From Clostridiales bacterium (lineage in GTDB: Bacteria; Bacillota; Clostridia; UBA1381), in assembly GCA_029226065.1 (NCBI GenBank), contig JAQXXM010000019.1:1-34189 (forward strand): a stretch of DNA of 34,189 bases, in the 5' to 3' direction. The position numbers and the translations under genes are program-made. The notes below the pieces were generated by a model. It made no database searches. It was given only the letters and a program-made list of their open reading frames with translations, and was not told the origin of the DNA. Positions 15,432 to 23,370 of the stretch are shown here, in pieces. Every line of letters begins with the position of its first letter. The stretch's first letter is position 1.

Positions 15432-15686
15432 TTAGTCAGCGTATACGCTACACTGCTTTTTATCTCTGCCAAGTCTTTCAAACTTAACTTTACCGTCGAT
15501 AAGAGCAAACAATGTATCGTCTTTACCGATGCCAACATTGTTACCCGGATGAATCTTTGTTCCTCTCTGTCTTACAAGGATATTTCCGGCAAGAACAAAC
15601 TGACCGTCTGCTCTCTTAACGCCGAGTCTTTTCGATTCACTGTCACGACCGTTTTTGGTACTTCCCACACCTTTTTTATGTGCCAT
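15432..15686 (-). CDS. rpmA: Large ribosomal subunit protein bL27
   Basis: An 84-residue protein starting [16 protein letters not shown] and ending in the conserved [12 protein letters not shown]. The N-terminal tail of bL27 reaches the peptidyl-transferase centre. Many Firmicutes make a precursor with an extra N-terminal segment ending in FFA, removed by the protease Prp encoded between rplU and rpmA. Here that extension is absent and no prp gene fits in the 57-nt gap. GGAGGTG gives a clear start. Confidence 0.97.
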   Translation of the reverse strand: MAHKKGVGSTKNGRDSESKRLGVKRADGQFVLAGNILVRQRGTKIHPGNNVGIGKDDTLFALIDGKVKFERLGRDKKQCSVYAD

Positions 15687-15743
15687 GTGTTATTACACCT
15701 CCGTGAATATCAAAATCGTAAATTTACTGCGAACAAGCCGTCA

Positions 15744-16055
15744 TTACGCATTTACTGCTGTAATCTCAACCTTTGTATAAGGCTGTCTGTGACCTTTTTT
15801 CTTACGCTCGTTCTTCTTTCTCTTCATCTTGAAAACAACGACCTTTTTACCTTTGCCGTTCTTAAGAGCCTTAGCTGTTACTGTAGCACCCTCTACAACA
15901 GGAGTACCTACCTTAACTGCATCACCCTCACCTGCCATAAGCACCTTATCAAAAGTTATCTCTGCGCCTTCCTCTACGTTAAGCTTCTCAACGAAGATTA
16001 CGTCGCCCTCTGAAACCTTATACTGCTTACCGCCTGTTTCGATAATTGCGTACAT
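15744..16055 (-). CDS. rplU: Large ribosomal subunit protein bL21
   Basis: A 103-residue protein with the canonical start [14 protein letters not shown] and the conserved C-terminal [20 protein letters not shown]. It binds 23S rRNA in the 50S subunit. GAGGAGGTG is the ribosome-binding site. It is the first gene of the rplU-rpmA(-obg) unit, preceded by a structured leader. Confidence 0.97.
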   Translation of the reverse strand: MYAIIETGGKQYKVSEGDVIFVEKLNVEEGAEITFDKVLMAGEGDAVKVGTPVVEGATVTAKALKNGKGKKVVVFKMKRKKNERKKKGHRQPYTKVEITAVNA

Positions 16056-16140
16056 ATTGTTACACCTCCTCTGATTATTAATGAGGACACGCTAATTACG
16101 GTATGCATAAGCATTTAAAAAACCGTTTCTATGCGGTCAC
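16056..16140 (-). promoter_or_regulatory. Structured rplU leader, candidate bL21 autoregulatory element
   Basis: About 85 nt lie between the predicted transcript start and the rplU ATG. The segment CGGT (complement of 16122-16125) can pair with an upstream ACCG (16134-16137) or, as ACGGT, with a downstream ACCGT (16098-16102), two mutually exclusive helices. A further helix TCCTC/GAGGA (16083-16087 with 16067-16071) covers part of the Shine-Dalgarno sequence. bL21 leaders are a known ribosomal-protein element in Firmicutes; whether this matches that family was not tested. Confidence 0.5.
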
Positions 16141-16146
16141 CACACA

Positions 16147-16176
16147 ATTATAACATATCATACCTTTAATTGTCAA
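16147..16176 (-). promoter_or_regulatory. SigA promoter of the rplU operon
   Basis: Perfect TTGACA and TATAAT on the minus strand with an 18-bp spacer, starting 17 nt after the ddh stop codon. Confidence 0.85.
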
Positions 16177-16192
16177 GTATTTTTTTATTTTT

Positions 16193-17179
16193 TTATAATA
16201 ATTCTTTGCGAAGCTCTGCTCCACTCTTTGGAGATAAATATGCAGGTGCTATATCAAACACGGTTTTAGCTCCGCTAACACCTTCTTCATTTAATCTGTA
16301 AGCTGCTCTTGCGTATGCTAAAAGCACTGATGTTGTAAACTCCGGATTTGAGTCAAGCTTCAAGCTATACTCAATAACGTGCGAGTTTTCGCCGTTCTTT
16401 CCCGTCTTTCCGCTTCTTATAACGAAACCGCCGTGCGGTATTCCGCTATGGTCACGCTTAAGCTCCTCTTCTGTAATGAAATTAACAGTGGTATCGTAAT
16501 CAGCAAAATAGTTAGGCATAGTCTTAATCTCATTTTCAATACGTGCTAAATCAGCACCCTCTTCTGCTACTACGTAACACACTCTTGTATGCTTTTCACG
16601 TGTTGAAAGTTCAGGATTTTCGCCATTTCTTACAGACTCCAACGCAGACTCAACAGGAACTGTATACTGCTTTGCATCTTTTACGCCCTCTACCCTGCGC
16701 ACTGCATCTGAATGCCCCTGGCTTACGCCTTTGCCCCAGAAAGTATAGTCTTTTCCATCAACAAGTATAACATTGCCCATCAATCGGTTAAGCGAGAACA
16801 TTCCGGGATCCCAGCCTACGGAAATTATTCCGACCTTACCCGATGCCTTTGCAGCAGCATCAACATTATCGAAATGTTCAGGTATTTTCGCATGAGTATC
16901 GAAGCTATCTACTACATTGAAGTATTTTACAAATTCGGGTGTTTGTTCGGGCAAGTCTGTAGCAGAACCTCCGCAAAGTATCAAAACATCTATATCGTCT
17001 TTATGCTTTACAGCATCATCTGCGTGATAAACAGGTACACCCTCTGTCTGTATTTTTAAAGTTGACGGATCACGGCGTGTAAATACAGCCGCAAGCGTTG
17101 TGTCGCTGTTCTGTGCTATTGCATTCTCGACACCTCTGCCGAGATTGCCGTAACCCATTATTCCAATTCGTATATTCAT
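16193..17179 (-). CDS. ddh: meso-Diaminopimelate dehydrogenase
   Basis: A 328-residue NADPH-dependent enzyme that makes meso-diaminopimelate in one step from tetrahydrodipicolinate, giving both the peptidoglycan cross-linker and the lysine precursor. Visible are the Rossmann motif GYGNLGRGVENAI at the N-terminus, CGGSATDLPEQTP, the DSFDTHAKIP region, SVGWDPGMFSLNR and GKGVSQGHSDAVRRVEGV, all characteristic of Ddh. Length is normal for the family. AAGGAG precedes the ATG. It is a single-gene unit with its own promoter; no lysine riboswitch is present in the short leader and no terminator separates it from the rplU promoter. The rest of the lysine pathway is not in the window. Confidence 0.95.
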   Translation of the reverse strand: MNIRIGIMGYGNLGRGVENAIAQNSDTTLAAVFTRRDPSTLKIQTEGVPVYHADDAVKHKDDIDVLILCGGSATDLPEQTPEFVKYFNVVDSFDTHAKIPEHFDNVDAAAKASGKVGIISVGWDPGMFSLNRLMGNVILVDGKDYTFWGKGVSQGHSDAVRRVEGVKDAKQYTVPVESALESVRNGENPELSTREKHTRVCYVVAEEGADLARIENEIKTMPNYFADYDTTVNFITEEELKRDHSGIPHGGFVIRSGKTGKNGENSHVIEYSLKLDSNPEFTTSVLLAYARAAYRLNEEGVSGAKTVFDIAPAYLSPKSGAELRKELL

Positions 17180-17211
17180 TTTAACAACTCCTTTGTACTT
17201 TTCTGTAAAAT

Positions 17212-17240
17212 ATTATAGCACAATGTGATTTATTTTTCAA
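17212..17240 (-). promoter_or_regulatory. Promoter of ddh
   Basis: TTGAAA, a 17-bp spacer and TATAAT on the minus strand, about 25 nt before the start of the leader's AAGGAG site. Confidence 0.7.
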
Positions 17241-17314
17241 TAATAAATTTGAGTTTTTACAAAATTTTTGTTACATATATTATTAATAAAACTCAAAAAT
17301 ATCTTATTCAGCTA

Positions 17315-17343
17315 TTGAAAAGTTATGAAAAATATGTTATTAT
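17315..17343 (+). promoter_or_regulatory. Promoter of the phosphatase-purL unit
   Basis: TTGAAA, a 17-bp spacer and TATTAT on the plus strand. The box pair overlaps the ORF track's ATG at 17325, so the true start must lie downstream. Confidence 0.65.
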
Positions 17344-17381
17344 ATATCTATACGTGTAAAAATATGTATAGGAGCGGTCAG

Positions 17382-17978
17382 ATGGTACACATTTATATTA
17401 TACGTCACGGCGAGACAGAACCAAACACTCGTTTTGCCTGTGTCGGAAGAAGTGACGTTCCCCTTAACGAGACAGGCATCAGACAGGCCGAAGCACTATG
17501 TAACAGACTTACCGTCAAGGCAGATGCTGTATATATGTCACCTTTATGCCGTGCTCAACAGACAATAAAGCCGTATCTTGACAAAAATCCCGATATTCCT
17601 ATTAATGTCAATTTTAACCTCATTGAACGTAATTTTGGAATATGGGAAGATTTGAGTTTTAAACAAATTGAGGAGCTTGATCCCGCAAGGTACAAAGAGT
17701 GGCAGGATAATTATATAGAATATACTATACCTCACGGTGAAAGCTTAATGGAGGTACAGGAACGAGTTGATGCATTTCTCGGAAAGCTTTGCCCTATGTA
17801 TGACGGCAAAACGGTATTTTTAGTGACGCACCTATGTACCTCGCGTCATTTGATTGCTAAGCTTTTGGGGCTTTCGCCTGAAGATAGTCGTCGCTTTACA
17901 ATGGAGAACGCTCACTACGCCGTTATTGATTTTGATAATACTACCGGTTACGGTGTACTTAAATATTTAAACATTTAA
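17382..17978 (+). CDS. Histidine phosphatase (phosphoglycerate-mutase-like)
   Basis: A 198-residue phosphatase of the branch-1 histidine phosphatase superfamily. The phospho-accepting His is in YIIRHGETEPN; the second Arg/His pair is seen in SPLCRAQQT and VTHLCTSRHL; the acid lies in LIERNFGIWEDL. Relatives include alpha-ribazole phosphatase, cofactor-dependent mutases and broad phosphatases, and the sequence does not single one out. The ORF track's start at 17325 is inside the promoter; AGGAG seven bases before the ATG at 17382 fixes the start at MVHIYIIRHGE. It is 32 nt upstream of purL and probably co-transcribed, so a nucleotide- or sugar-phosphate substrate is conceivable. Confidence 0.9.
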   Translation: MVHIYIIRHGETEPNTRFACVGRSDVPLNETGIRQAEALCNRLTVKADAVYMSPLCRAQQTIKPYLDKNPDIPINVNFNLIERNFGIWEDLSFKQIEELDPARYKEWQDNYIEYTIPHGESLMEVQERVDAFLGKLCPMYDGKTVFLVTHLCTSRHLIAKLLGLSPEDSRRFTMENAHYAVIDFDNTTGYGVLKYLNI

Positions 17979-18010
17979 AATTCGCAAAAGATTGAAAGGA
18001 GCTATAACAA

Positions 18011-21000
18011 ATGGCTGATGTACGAAGAATTTATGTTGAGAAAAAATCGGGTTTTGACGTTGAAGCAAAGGACATTCTTGCTGATTTACGTGAAAATCTC
18101 GGTATGAAAGGCTTATCCTCCGTACGTATCATCAACAGATACGATATTGAGGGTATAACCGATGAGGAATATGACAAGGCTCGTTGCCTGATATTCTCAG
18201 AGCCTCCGGTAGATAATGTATATGATGAAGATATAGATATTGCTGATTTTAAAGTTTTTGCGGTAGAATTTTTGCCCGGTCAGTTTGATCAGCGTGCGGC
18301 AAGTGCCGAGGAATGTATATCTATCCTTACAACGAAAGACAGACCACGTGTACGCTACGCTAAGATATATGCACTTAGCGGAGATATATCGGATAATGAT
18401 GTTGATGCTGTTAAGAAATATGTCATTAACCCTGTAGAATCACGTGAGGCATCACTTGATAAACCCCAATCCCTTGATATGGCTGTTGACTATCCTGAGG
18501 ACGTAAAATCAGTTGACGGCTTTATTGATATGGACGAGTCTGCAATGAATACGTTTCTTTCCGAAATGGGATTTGCAATGGATATTGATGACTTGAAGTT
18601 CTGTCAGGAATATTTCAAAAATACAGAGAAGCGTAATCCGACAGTTACTGAACTTCGTATGATTGATACATACTGGTCAGACCACTGCCGTCACACTACT
18701 TTTTCAACGAAGATTAATAATGTAACAATCCCCGATGGCAAATATGCAGATGTAATCAAGGACTCTTTTGAGGAATACAAAGCGGCAAAGGCAGAGCTTT
18801 ACGCTCCCGACAGAAATATGTGCTTAATGAATATGGCGACAATTATTGTTAAGCAGTTAAAGAAAAAGGGATATTTAAAAGAGATAGACGAATCAGAAGA
18901 AATAAACGCTTGTTCAATCGTTATGCCTGTTGAAATAGACGGCAAAACCGAGGACTGGCTCATAATGTTTAAAAACGAAACACATAACCATCCGACGGAA
19001 ATAGAGCCGTTTGGCGGTGCGGCTACATGTCTGGGCGGTGCAATACGTGATCCATTGTCAGGAAGATCGTATGTTTATCAGGCTATGCGTGTAACAGGCG
19101 CAGGTGATCCGAGAAAGTCACTAAAGGAAACACTCCCCGGTAAGCTTATGCAGAGAAAAATCACCAAGCAGGCATCGTCAGGCTACAGCTCATACGGCAA
19201 CCAGATAGGTCTTGCTACAGGTCAGGTACAGGAAATATATGACGAAGGCTATGTTGCTAAGAGAATGGAGATAGGTGCCGTTATTGGTGCTGCTCCTAAA
19301 TCAAACGTCGTAAGAGAAGTTCCGTCAAAGGGCGACGTTATAGTTCTTTTGGGCGGACGTACAGGCCGTGACGGCATAGGCGGAGCTACAGGCTCATCGA
19401 AGGCTCATACTGAAAAGAGTGTTGTTACGTGCGGCTCTGAAGTACAGAAAGGTAATCCGCCTATCGAGAGAAAATTGCAGAGATTGTTCCGTGACAGCAA
19501 AGTCACAACATTAATTAAGCGTTGTAACGACTTTGGTGCGGGCGGTGTATCGGTTGCAATCGGTGAGCTTGCAGACGGTCTTACAATTAACCTTGATAAA
19601 GTTCCGAAGAAATATGAAGGACTTGACGGCACAGAGCTTGCAATCAGTGAATCACAGGAAAGAATGGCTGTTGTAGTACGTGAAAAGGACGTTGATACAT
19701 TTATAAGCTATGCAAACAAGGAAAATCTTGAAGCTACTCCCGTTGCTGTTGTTACAGACGAAAACCGTCTTGTAATGAAATGGCGTGACAAGGTTATATG
19801 TGATATTTCACGTGATTTCCTTAATACAAACGGTGCAGTAAAGAATACGGATATTGAAGTTGTACTGCCTGACGAGTCAGCTATTAAAACAGAGGCTGTT
19901 GCAGATGTAAAAGTTAAATGGCTTGACACCTTGAAAAACCTTAACGTATGTTCACAAAAAGGTCTTGCAGAAAAGTTTGACTCAACAATCGGTGCAGGTA
20001 CAGTTCTTATGCCGTTTGCAGGAAAGTATCAGCTTACCCCGGCTGACGGTATGGCGGCAAAAGTTCCCGTGCTTAACGGTACAACAAATTCAGCCACAAT
20101 TATGACGTTCGGTTACAACCCTGACATATCTAAATGGAGTCCGTACCACGGTGCATTATACGCAGTTGTTGAATCTGTATCAAAGGCAGTTGCATTGGGT
20201 GCAGACTACAAGACAATATACCTCACATTCCAGGAATACTTTGAAAGACTTGGCAACGATCCCAAGCGTTGGGGTAAGCCGTTTGCATCACTATTGGGTG
20301 CATACAAGGCACAGCTTGAACTAAATATTGCAGCTATCGGCGGAAAAGACTCAATGTCAGGCTCATTCAACGAACTTGACGTACCGCCTACACTTACATC
20401 GTTTGCGGTTGCTCCTGCAAGGGCTGATAAGGTGGTATCACAGGAGCTGAAAAAAGCAGGTTCAAAGCTTGTATTGTTCTCTATTGAACGTGATGATAAT
20501 TATTTACCTAAATTTGACAAACTAAAAGAAATGTATGACACTGTACACAAGCTTATAAATAACGGTTGCGTATTATCAGCATCGACTGTTAAGGGATTTG
20601 GTCTTTGCGAGACTATATCTAAAATGGCATTTGGTAACAAGATAGGCGTTAAGCTATATGACAATGTTACAAGTGATATGCTGTTCTACGCACCTATAGG
20701 CTCAATTGTACTTGAGGTTGCAGATGATATTGATTGTGGTGAAGTTATCGGCGAAACAACAGCAAATGCATCATTTGAGGCTTGCGGTACAGAAATCGCA
20801 ATTGATGAGGCTCTCAATACATGGACAGCACCCCTTGAAAAGGTTTATCCGACACACGCAGGTGAGTTTGACAAAGAGCCTGAAACATACACATATAACG
20901 GCAAGAGCCCTGCTGTAGCAGGCGAGAAATTTGCTAAACCGAGAATATTTATACCTGTATTCCCCGGTACTAACTGTGAGTATGATACAGCACGTGCATT

Positions 21001-21733
21001 TGAACGTGCAGGCGGTGTCTCTGATATATTTGTTATACGCAATCTGACAGCTTGCGATGTAGAGGAGTCACTAAACGAAATGAAAAAGCGTATCGACCAG
21101 TCTCAGATTGTAATGATACCCGGCGGTTTCTCAGGCGGTGACGAACCCGAAGGATCGGGTAAGTTCATTGCGACAGCCTTCAGAAATCCGCAGGTTAAGG
21201 ATGCAGTTATGAATATGCTGAACAATAGAGATGGTTTGATGCTCGGTATTTGTAACGGTTTCCAGGCACTCGTTAAGCTTGGTCTTGTTCCCTATGGCGA
21301 AATACGTGACCTTGATGCTGATATGCCCACGTTGACATTCAATACAATAGGCAGACATATTTCAAGAATGGCTTATACAAGAATTGCCTCAAACAAATCT
21401 CCATGGCTTGCAAATGTCGAGACGGGCGATGTTCATACAATTGCACTTTCTCATGGTGAGGGTAGATTTGTAGCATCTGATGATGTTATAAAGAAGCTTG
21501 CCGAAAACGGGCAAATTGCAACCCAGTACGTAAATCTTGACAACAAAGCGACATACGATAGTGAGTGGAATCCCAACGGCTCAATTGCCGCCATTGAGGG
21601 TATACTTAGTCCTGACGGACGAATACTCGGTAAAATGGGACACAGCGAGCGTATTGGTGAAAATATCGCATCAAACGTCCCGGGTAACAAAAATCAGAAA
21701 TTATTTGAAGCAGGCGTGAATTATTTTAAATAA
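18011..21733 (+). CDS. purL: Phosphoribosylformylglycinamidine synthase, single-chain (PurL fused to glutaminase)
   Basis: A 1240-residue enzyme for the fourth step of purine synthesis: FGAR + Gln + ATP to FGAM. The PurS-like N-terminal domain is followed by the two AIRS-like halves, with ETHNHPTEIEPFGGAATCLGG and GGRTGRDGIGGATGSS in the first. The C-terminal glutamine amidotransferase (from about residue 985) has IPVFPGTNCEYDTARA, IPGGFSGGDEPEG, the nucleophile Cys1081 in LGICNGFQ and the His/Glu of ALSHGEGRF. The length and single-chain form match the group known from Clostridia and streptococci rather than the split PurS/Q/L of Bacillus. GAAAGGAG precedes the ATG. No purine riboswitch lies upstream and no other pur gene is adjacent. 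Confidence 0.97.
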   Translation: MADVRRIYVEKKSGFDVEAKDILADLRENLGMKGLSSVRIINRYDIEGITDEEYDKARCLIFSEPPVDNVYDEDIDIADFKVFAVEFLPGQFDQRAASAEECISILTTKDRPRVRYAKIYALSGDISDNDVDAVKKYVINPVESREASLDKPQSLDMAVDYPEDVKSVDGFIDMDESAMNTFLSEMGFAMDIDDLKFCQEYFKNTEKRNPTVTELRMIDTYWSDHCRHTTFSTKINNVTIPDGKYADVIKDSFEEYKAAKAELYAPDRNMCLMNMATIIVKQLKKKGYLKEIDESEEINACSIVMPVEIDGKTEDWLIMFKNETHNHPTEIEPFGGAATCLGGAIRDPLSGRSYVYQAMRVTGAGDPRKSLKETLPGKLMQRKITKQASSGYSSYGNQIGLATGQVQEIYDEGYVAKRMEIGAVIGAAPKSNVVREVPSKGDVIVLLGGRTGRDGIGGATGSSKAHTEKSVVTCGSEVQKGNPPIERKLQRLFRDSKVTTLIKRCNDFGAGGVSVAIGELADGLTINLDKVPKKYEGLDGTELAISESQERMAVVVREKDVDTFISYANKENLEATPVAVVTDENRLVMKWRDKVICDISRDFLNTNGAVKNTDIEVVLPDESAIKTEAVADVKVKWLDTLKNLNVCSQKGLAEKFDSTIGAGTVLMPFAGKYQLTPADGMAAKVPVLNGTTNSATIMTFGYNPDISKWSPYHGALYAVVESVSKAVALGADYKTIYLTFQEYFERLGNDPKRWGKPFASLLGAYKAQLELNIAAIGGKDSMSGSFNELDVPPTLTSFAVAPARADKVVSQELKKAGSKLVLFSIERDDNYLPKFDKLKEMYDTVHKLINNGCVLSASTVKGFGLCETISKMAFGNKIGVKLYDNVTSDMLFYAPIGSIVLEVADDIDCGEVIGETTANASFEACGTEIAIDEALNTWTAPLEKVYPTHAGEFDKEPETYTYNGKSPAVAGEKFAKPRIFIPVFPGTNCEYDTARAFERAGGVSDIFVIRNLTACDVEESLNEMKKRIDQSQIVMIPGGFSGGDEPEGSGKFIATAFRNPQVKDAVMNMLNNRDGLMLGICNGFQALVKLGLVPYGEIRDLDADMPTLTFNTIGRHISRMAYTRIASNKSPWLANVETGDVHTIALSHGEGRFVASDDVIKKLAENGQIATQYVNLDNKATYDSEWNPNGSIAAIEGILSPDGRILGKMGHSERIGENIASNVPGNKNQKLFEAGVNYFK

Positions 21734-21742
21734 TAGCACAAT

Positions 21743-21784
21743 AATACGGGGGCTGTTGCAAATGCAACGCCCCCGTATTTTCAT
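21743..21784 (+). terminator. Terminator of purL
   Basis: AATACGGGGGC(T)GTTGC-AAAT-GCAAC-GCCCCCGTATT forms a 16-bp stem with one bulged T, followed by TTCAT. Third member of the GTTGC/GCAAC hairpin family in the window. Confidence 0.85.
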
Positions 21785-21787
21785 AAC

Positions 21788-21897
21788 ATAGGAAATTGCC
21801 CGTTTTGAGTGAGCAATTTTGCTTGTTCAAAAAAAGCGTACCACCTGCCCCCAAGATTGGGGGTCAGGGGGTTGATGCGTTATTACGCTTTTTTTAT
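21788..21897 (+). repeat. Dispersed intergenic element, copy B
   Basis: Aligns over about 100 bp with the reverse complement of 7924-8020. It holds GTGAGCAATTTTGCTTG, AAAAAAAGCGTA paired with TACGCTTTTTTT, an inner CCCCCAA/TTGGGGG hairpin, and a GCGT-TATT-ACGC hairpin. Its T-rich end contains the complement of the xylanase stop codon (TAAAAAAAGCGTA on the minus strand), so as RNA it would terminate the xylanase transcript. It is about 12 bp longer than copy A because of an insertion beside the inner hairpin. Confidence 0.75.
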
Positions 21898-23234
21898 ATT
21901 GTCACATCTATAAAACCGTTTCTATTCTCAGAAATCGAAATATCAGACTTAACCGATTTATCAGGTGTATGTATTTCCATTTCATATTCACCGTAAAATC
22001 CACGCAATTTTGCTTTACCGTTTTCATCCGTTGTCTCTTCTGCCTCTGTATGCCATACATTTGAAAATAGGTCTTTAATTACCTTTGATGCAGGTTTTTC
22101 TGACAAGTCAAAACGTCTTACTCCGCCGTAATAAACATTTTCTCCTACTGTCATATCACCTTGAGGTGCCCATGCCGCATATCCGTCAACAACATTCCAA
22201 TAGATTATCGCTTCCATTGCAGGATGACTAAAGAAAACAGAATACAGATTTTTAATAAGCTCTGCCTGTATCTCCTCATCCTCTGTAGAATCAGAATATG
22301 CAGGAATTGTCATCTCTGTAATCTGAATTTTCTTTCCAAGCTGTGCATATTTATTCAGAACTTCGTAAAGATATATTGGGTTATATCTTGTTTTAGCTAT
22401 ATCTTTTTCCTTATCCTGTCCAAAGAAGCTGTGGAACTGCATACCGATACTGTCAAGATGTGTAATGCCGTTGTTCATAAGTCTTTCTATCTGCATATAA
22501 TATTGGCTTCTGTTTTCTCTGTATGCCTGCTCAAATACGTGGTAGTCATTAATAATAAGTCGATTTAATGGAAAATACTTGTCTGCCATACGGAAGCTCC
22601 ACTCAACGAAATCATCTTCCTTGTAAAACTTGCTTTGAGAGTTATTTGGTGTATCCCATTGCCAATTAAATGTTTCGTTCGTTACCTCCCATGACGGAAT
22701 AATATCAGCATAATGCTCCGCAAGCTCTCGAAATCTCTTGTCAAGGAATTTCTTATGTGTAGCCACACCTGCATCCTTAAGCCACTTAGGAAGAAAATTA
22801 TCGTAATTCAAACAATGACACTTCGGCTCAATGCCTTTTTCCTTGCAATAATTAACACATAAATCAGTAGCAGGACGACGATATATTTTAGGGCTGTCTG
22901 CACTAAATCTCGGTTTACCCTGTTCCGGCTCCAAATCTGACCAATAGAATGGAACAGTTGCCAAGTTAAAAGTTTTTGAAAACTCATCCCTATAGATCTT
23001 GTTTTTTTCTTCCGTCTCAAATTCATCAAGCATAAATATGTTAGCGCCGTAATGGAACGTATGTGATTTCTGCTTAATTACAACCTTTGCATTTTTAACA
23101 GGATTTCCGTCCTTATCGGTGACATTGATATGAATATCACCTTTTCTGTTTTGCTCTATCTGAGCAGGAACATAGTTGTTCATAAAATCCTTGTTTTCAT
23201 CAAAGTAGCGTAATGCTATATCTCGTCTGTTCAT
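21894..23234 (-). CDS. GH10 endo-1,4-beta-xylanase, no signal peptide
   Basis: A 446-residue glycoside hydrolase family 10 enzyme cutting internal xylan or xylo-oligosaccharide linkages. The N-terminal strand region IHINVTDKDGNPVKNAKVVIKQKSH with FHYGANIF is typical of the family. The acid/base is Glu187 in SWEVTNETFNW and the nucleophile Glu307 in QITEMTIPAYS. A short C-terminal module (TDENGKAKLRGFYGEYEMEI) may be a small beta-domain. The track's 30 extra N-terminal residues look hydrophobic, but they are translated promoter DNA; GGAGGT fixes the ATG at 23234. Without a signal peptide it is probably cytoplasmic, acting on imported oligosaccharides. The usual WH(N/S)Q motif near residue 140 is replaced by CHCLNYDNFLPKW. 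It is divergent from an AraC gene, its probable regulator. Confidence 0.9.
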   Translation of the reverse strand: MNRRDIALRYFDENKDFMNNYVPAQIEQNRKGDIHINVTDKDGNPVKNAKVVIKQKSHTFHYGANIFMLDEFETEEKNKIYRDEFSKTFNLATVPFYWSDLEPEQGKPRFSADSPKIYRRPATDLCVNYCKEKGIEPKCHCLNYDNFLPKWLKDAGVATHKKFLDKRFRELAEHYADIIPSWEVTNETFNWQWDTPNNSQSKFYKEDDFVEWSFRMADKYFPLNRLIINDYHVFEQAYRENRSQYYMQIERLMNNGITHLDSIGMQFHSFFGQDKEKDIAKTRYNPIYLYEVLNKYAQLGKKIQITEMTIPAYSDSTEDEEIQAELIKNLYSVFFSHPAMEAIIYWNVVDGYAAWAPQGDMTVGENVYYGGVRRFDLSEKPASKVIKDLFSNVWHTEAEETTDENGKAKLRGFYGEYEMEIHTPDKSVKSDISISENRNGFIDVTI

Positions 23235-23267
23235 AATAGACCTCCATTTATAAAATATTGTATTTTT

Positions 23268-23296
23268 ATTATATATTACAAATACAGAAATTACAA
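23268..23296 (-). promoter_or_regulatory. Promoter of the xylanase gene
   Basis: TTGTAA, a 17-bp spacer and TATAAT on the minus strand, about 30 nt before the coding start. The -35 box is 21 bp from the -35 box of the divergent AraC promoter. Confidence 0.65.
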
Positions 23297-23307
23297 TACA
23301 TAAAACA

Positions 23308-23320
23308 CAACAAAATGTTG
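23308..23320. repeat. Small inverted repeat between the divergent promoters
   Basis: CAACA-AAA-TGTTG lies between the two -35 boxes and overlaps the AraC-gene -35 box. Possible operator half-sites; short enough to be chance. Confidence 0.3.
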
Positions 23321-23346
23321 ACAAAACGAAACAAATATTGTATAAT
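23318..23346 (+). promoter_or_regulatory. Consensus promoter of the third AraC gene
   Basis: Perfect TTGACA and TATAAT with a 17-bp spacer on the plus strand. The ORF track's TTG at 23338 is the last three bases of the spacer and cannot be the translation start. Confidence 0.85.
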
Positions 23347-23370
23347 TGCCTTGAAAAGAGGTGGAAAGTT

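Noticed and set aside
17180-17381. Riboswitches upstream of ddh or of the purL unit
   Set aside because: The leaders are only about 30-40 nt after the promoters, too short for lysine or purine aptamers, and no aptamer core was seen.
23235-23324. Hydrophobic N-terminal extension of the xylanase ORF that could pass for a signal peptide
   Set aside because: It is encoded by the promoter region (TATAAT and TTGTAA boxes lie in it), and a strong GGAGGT site defines the start at 23234.
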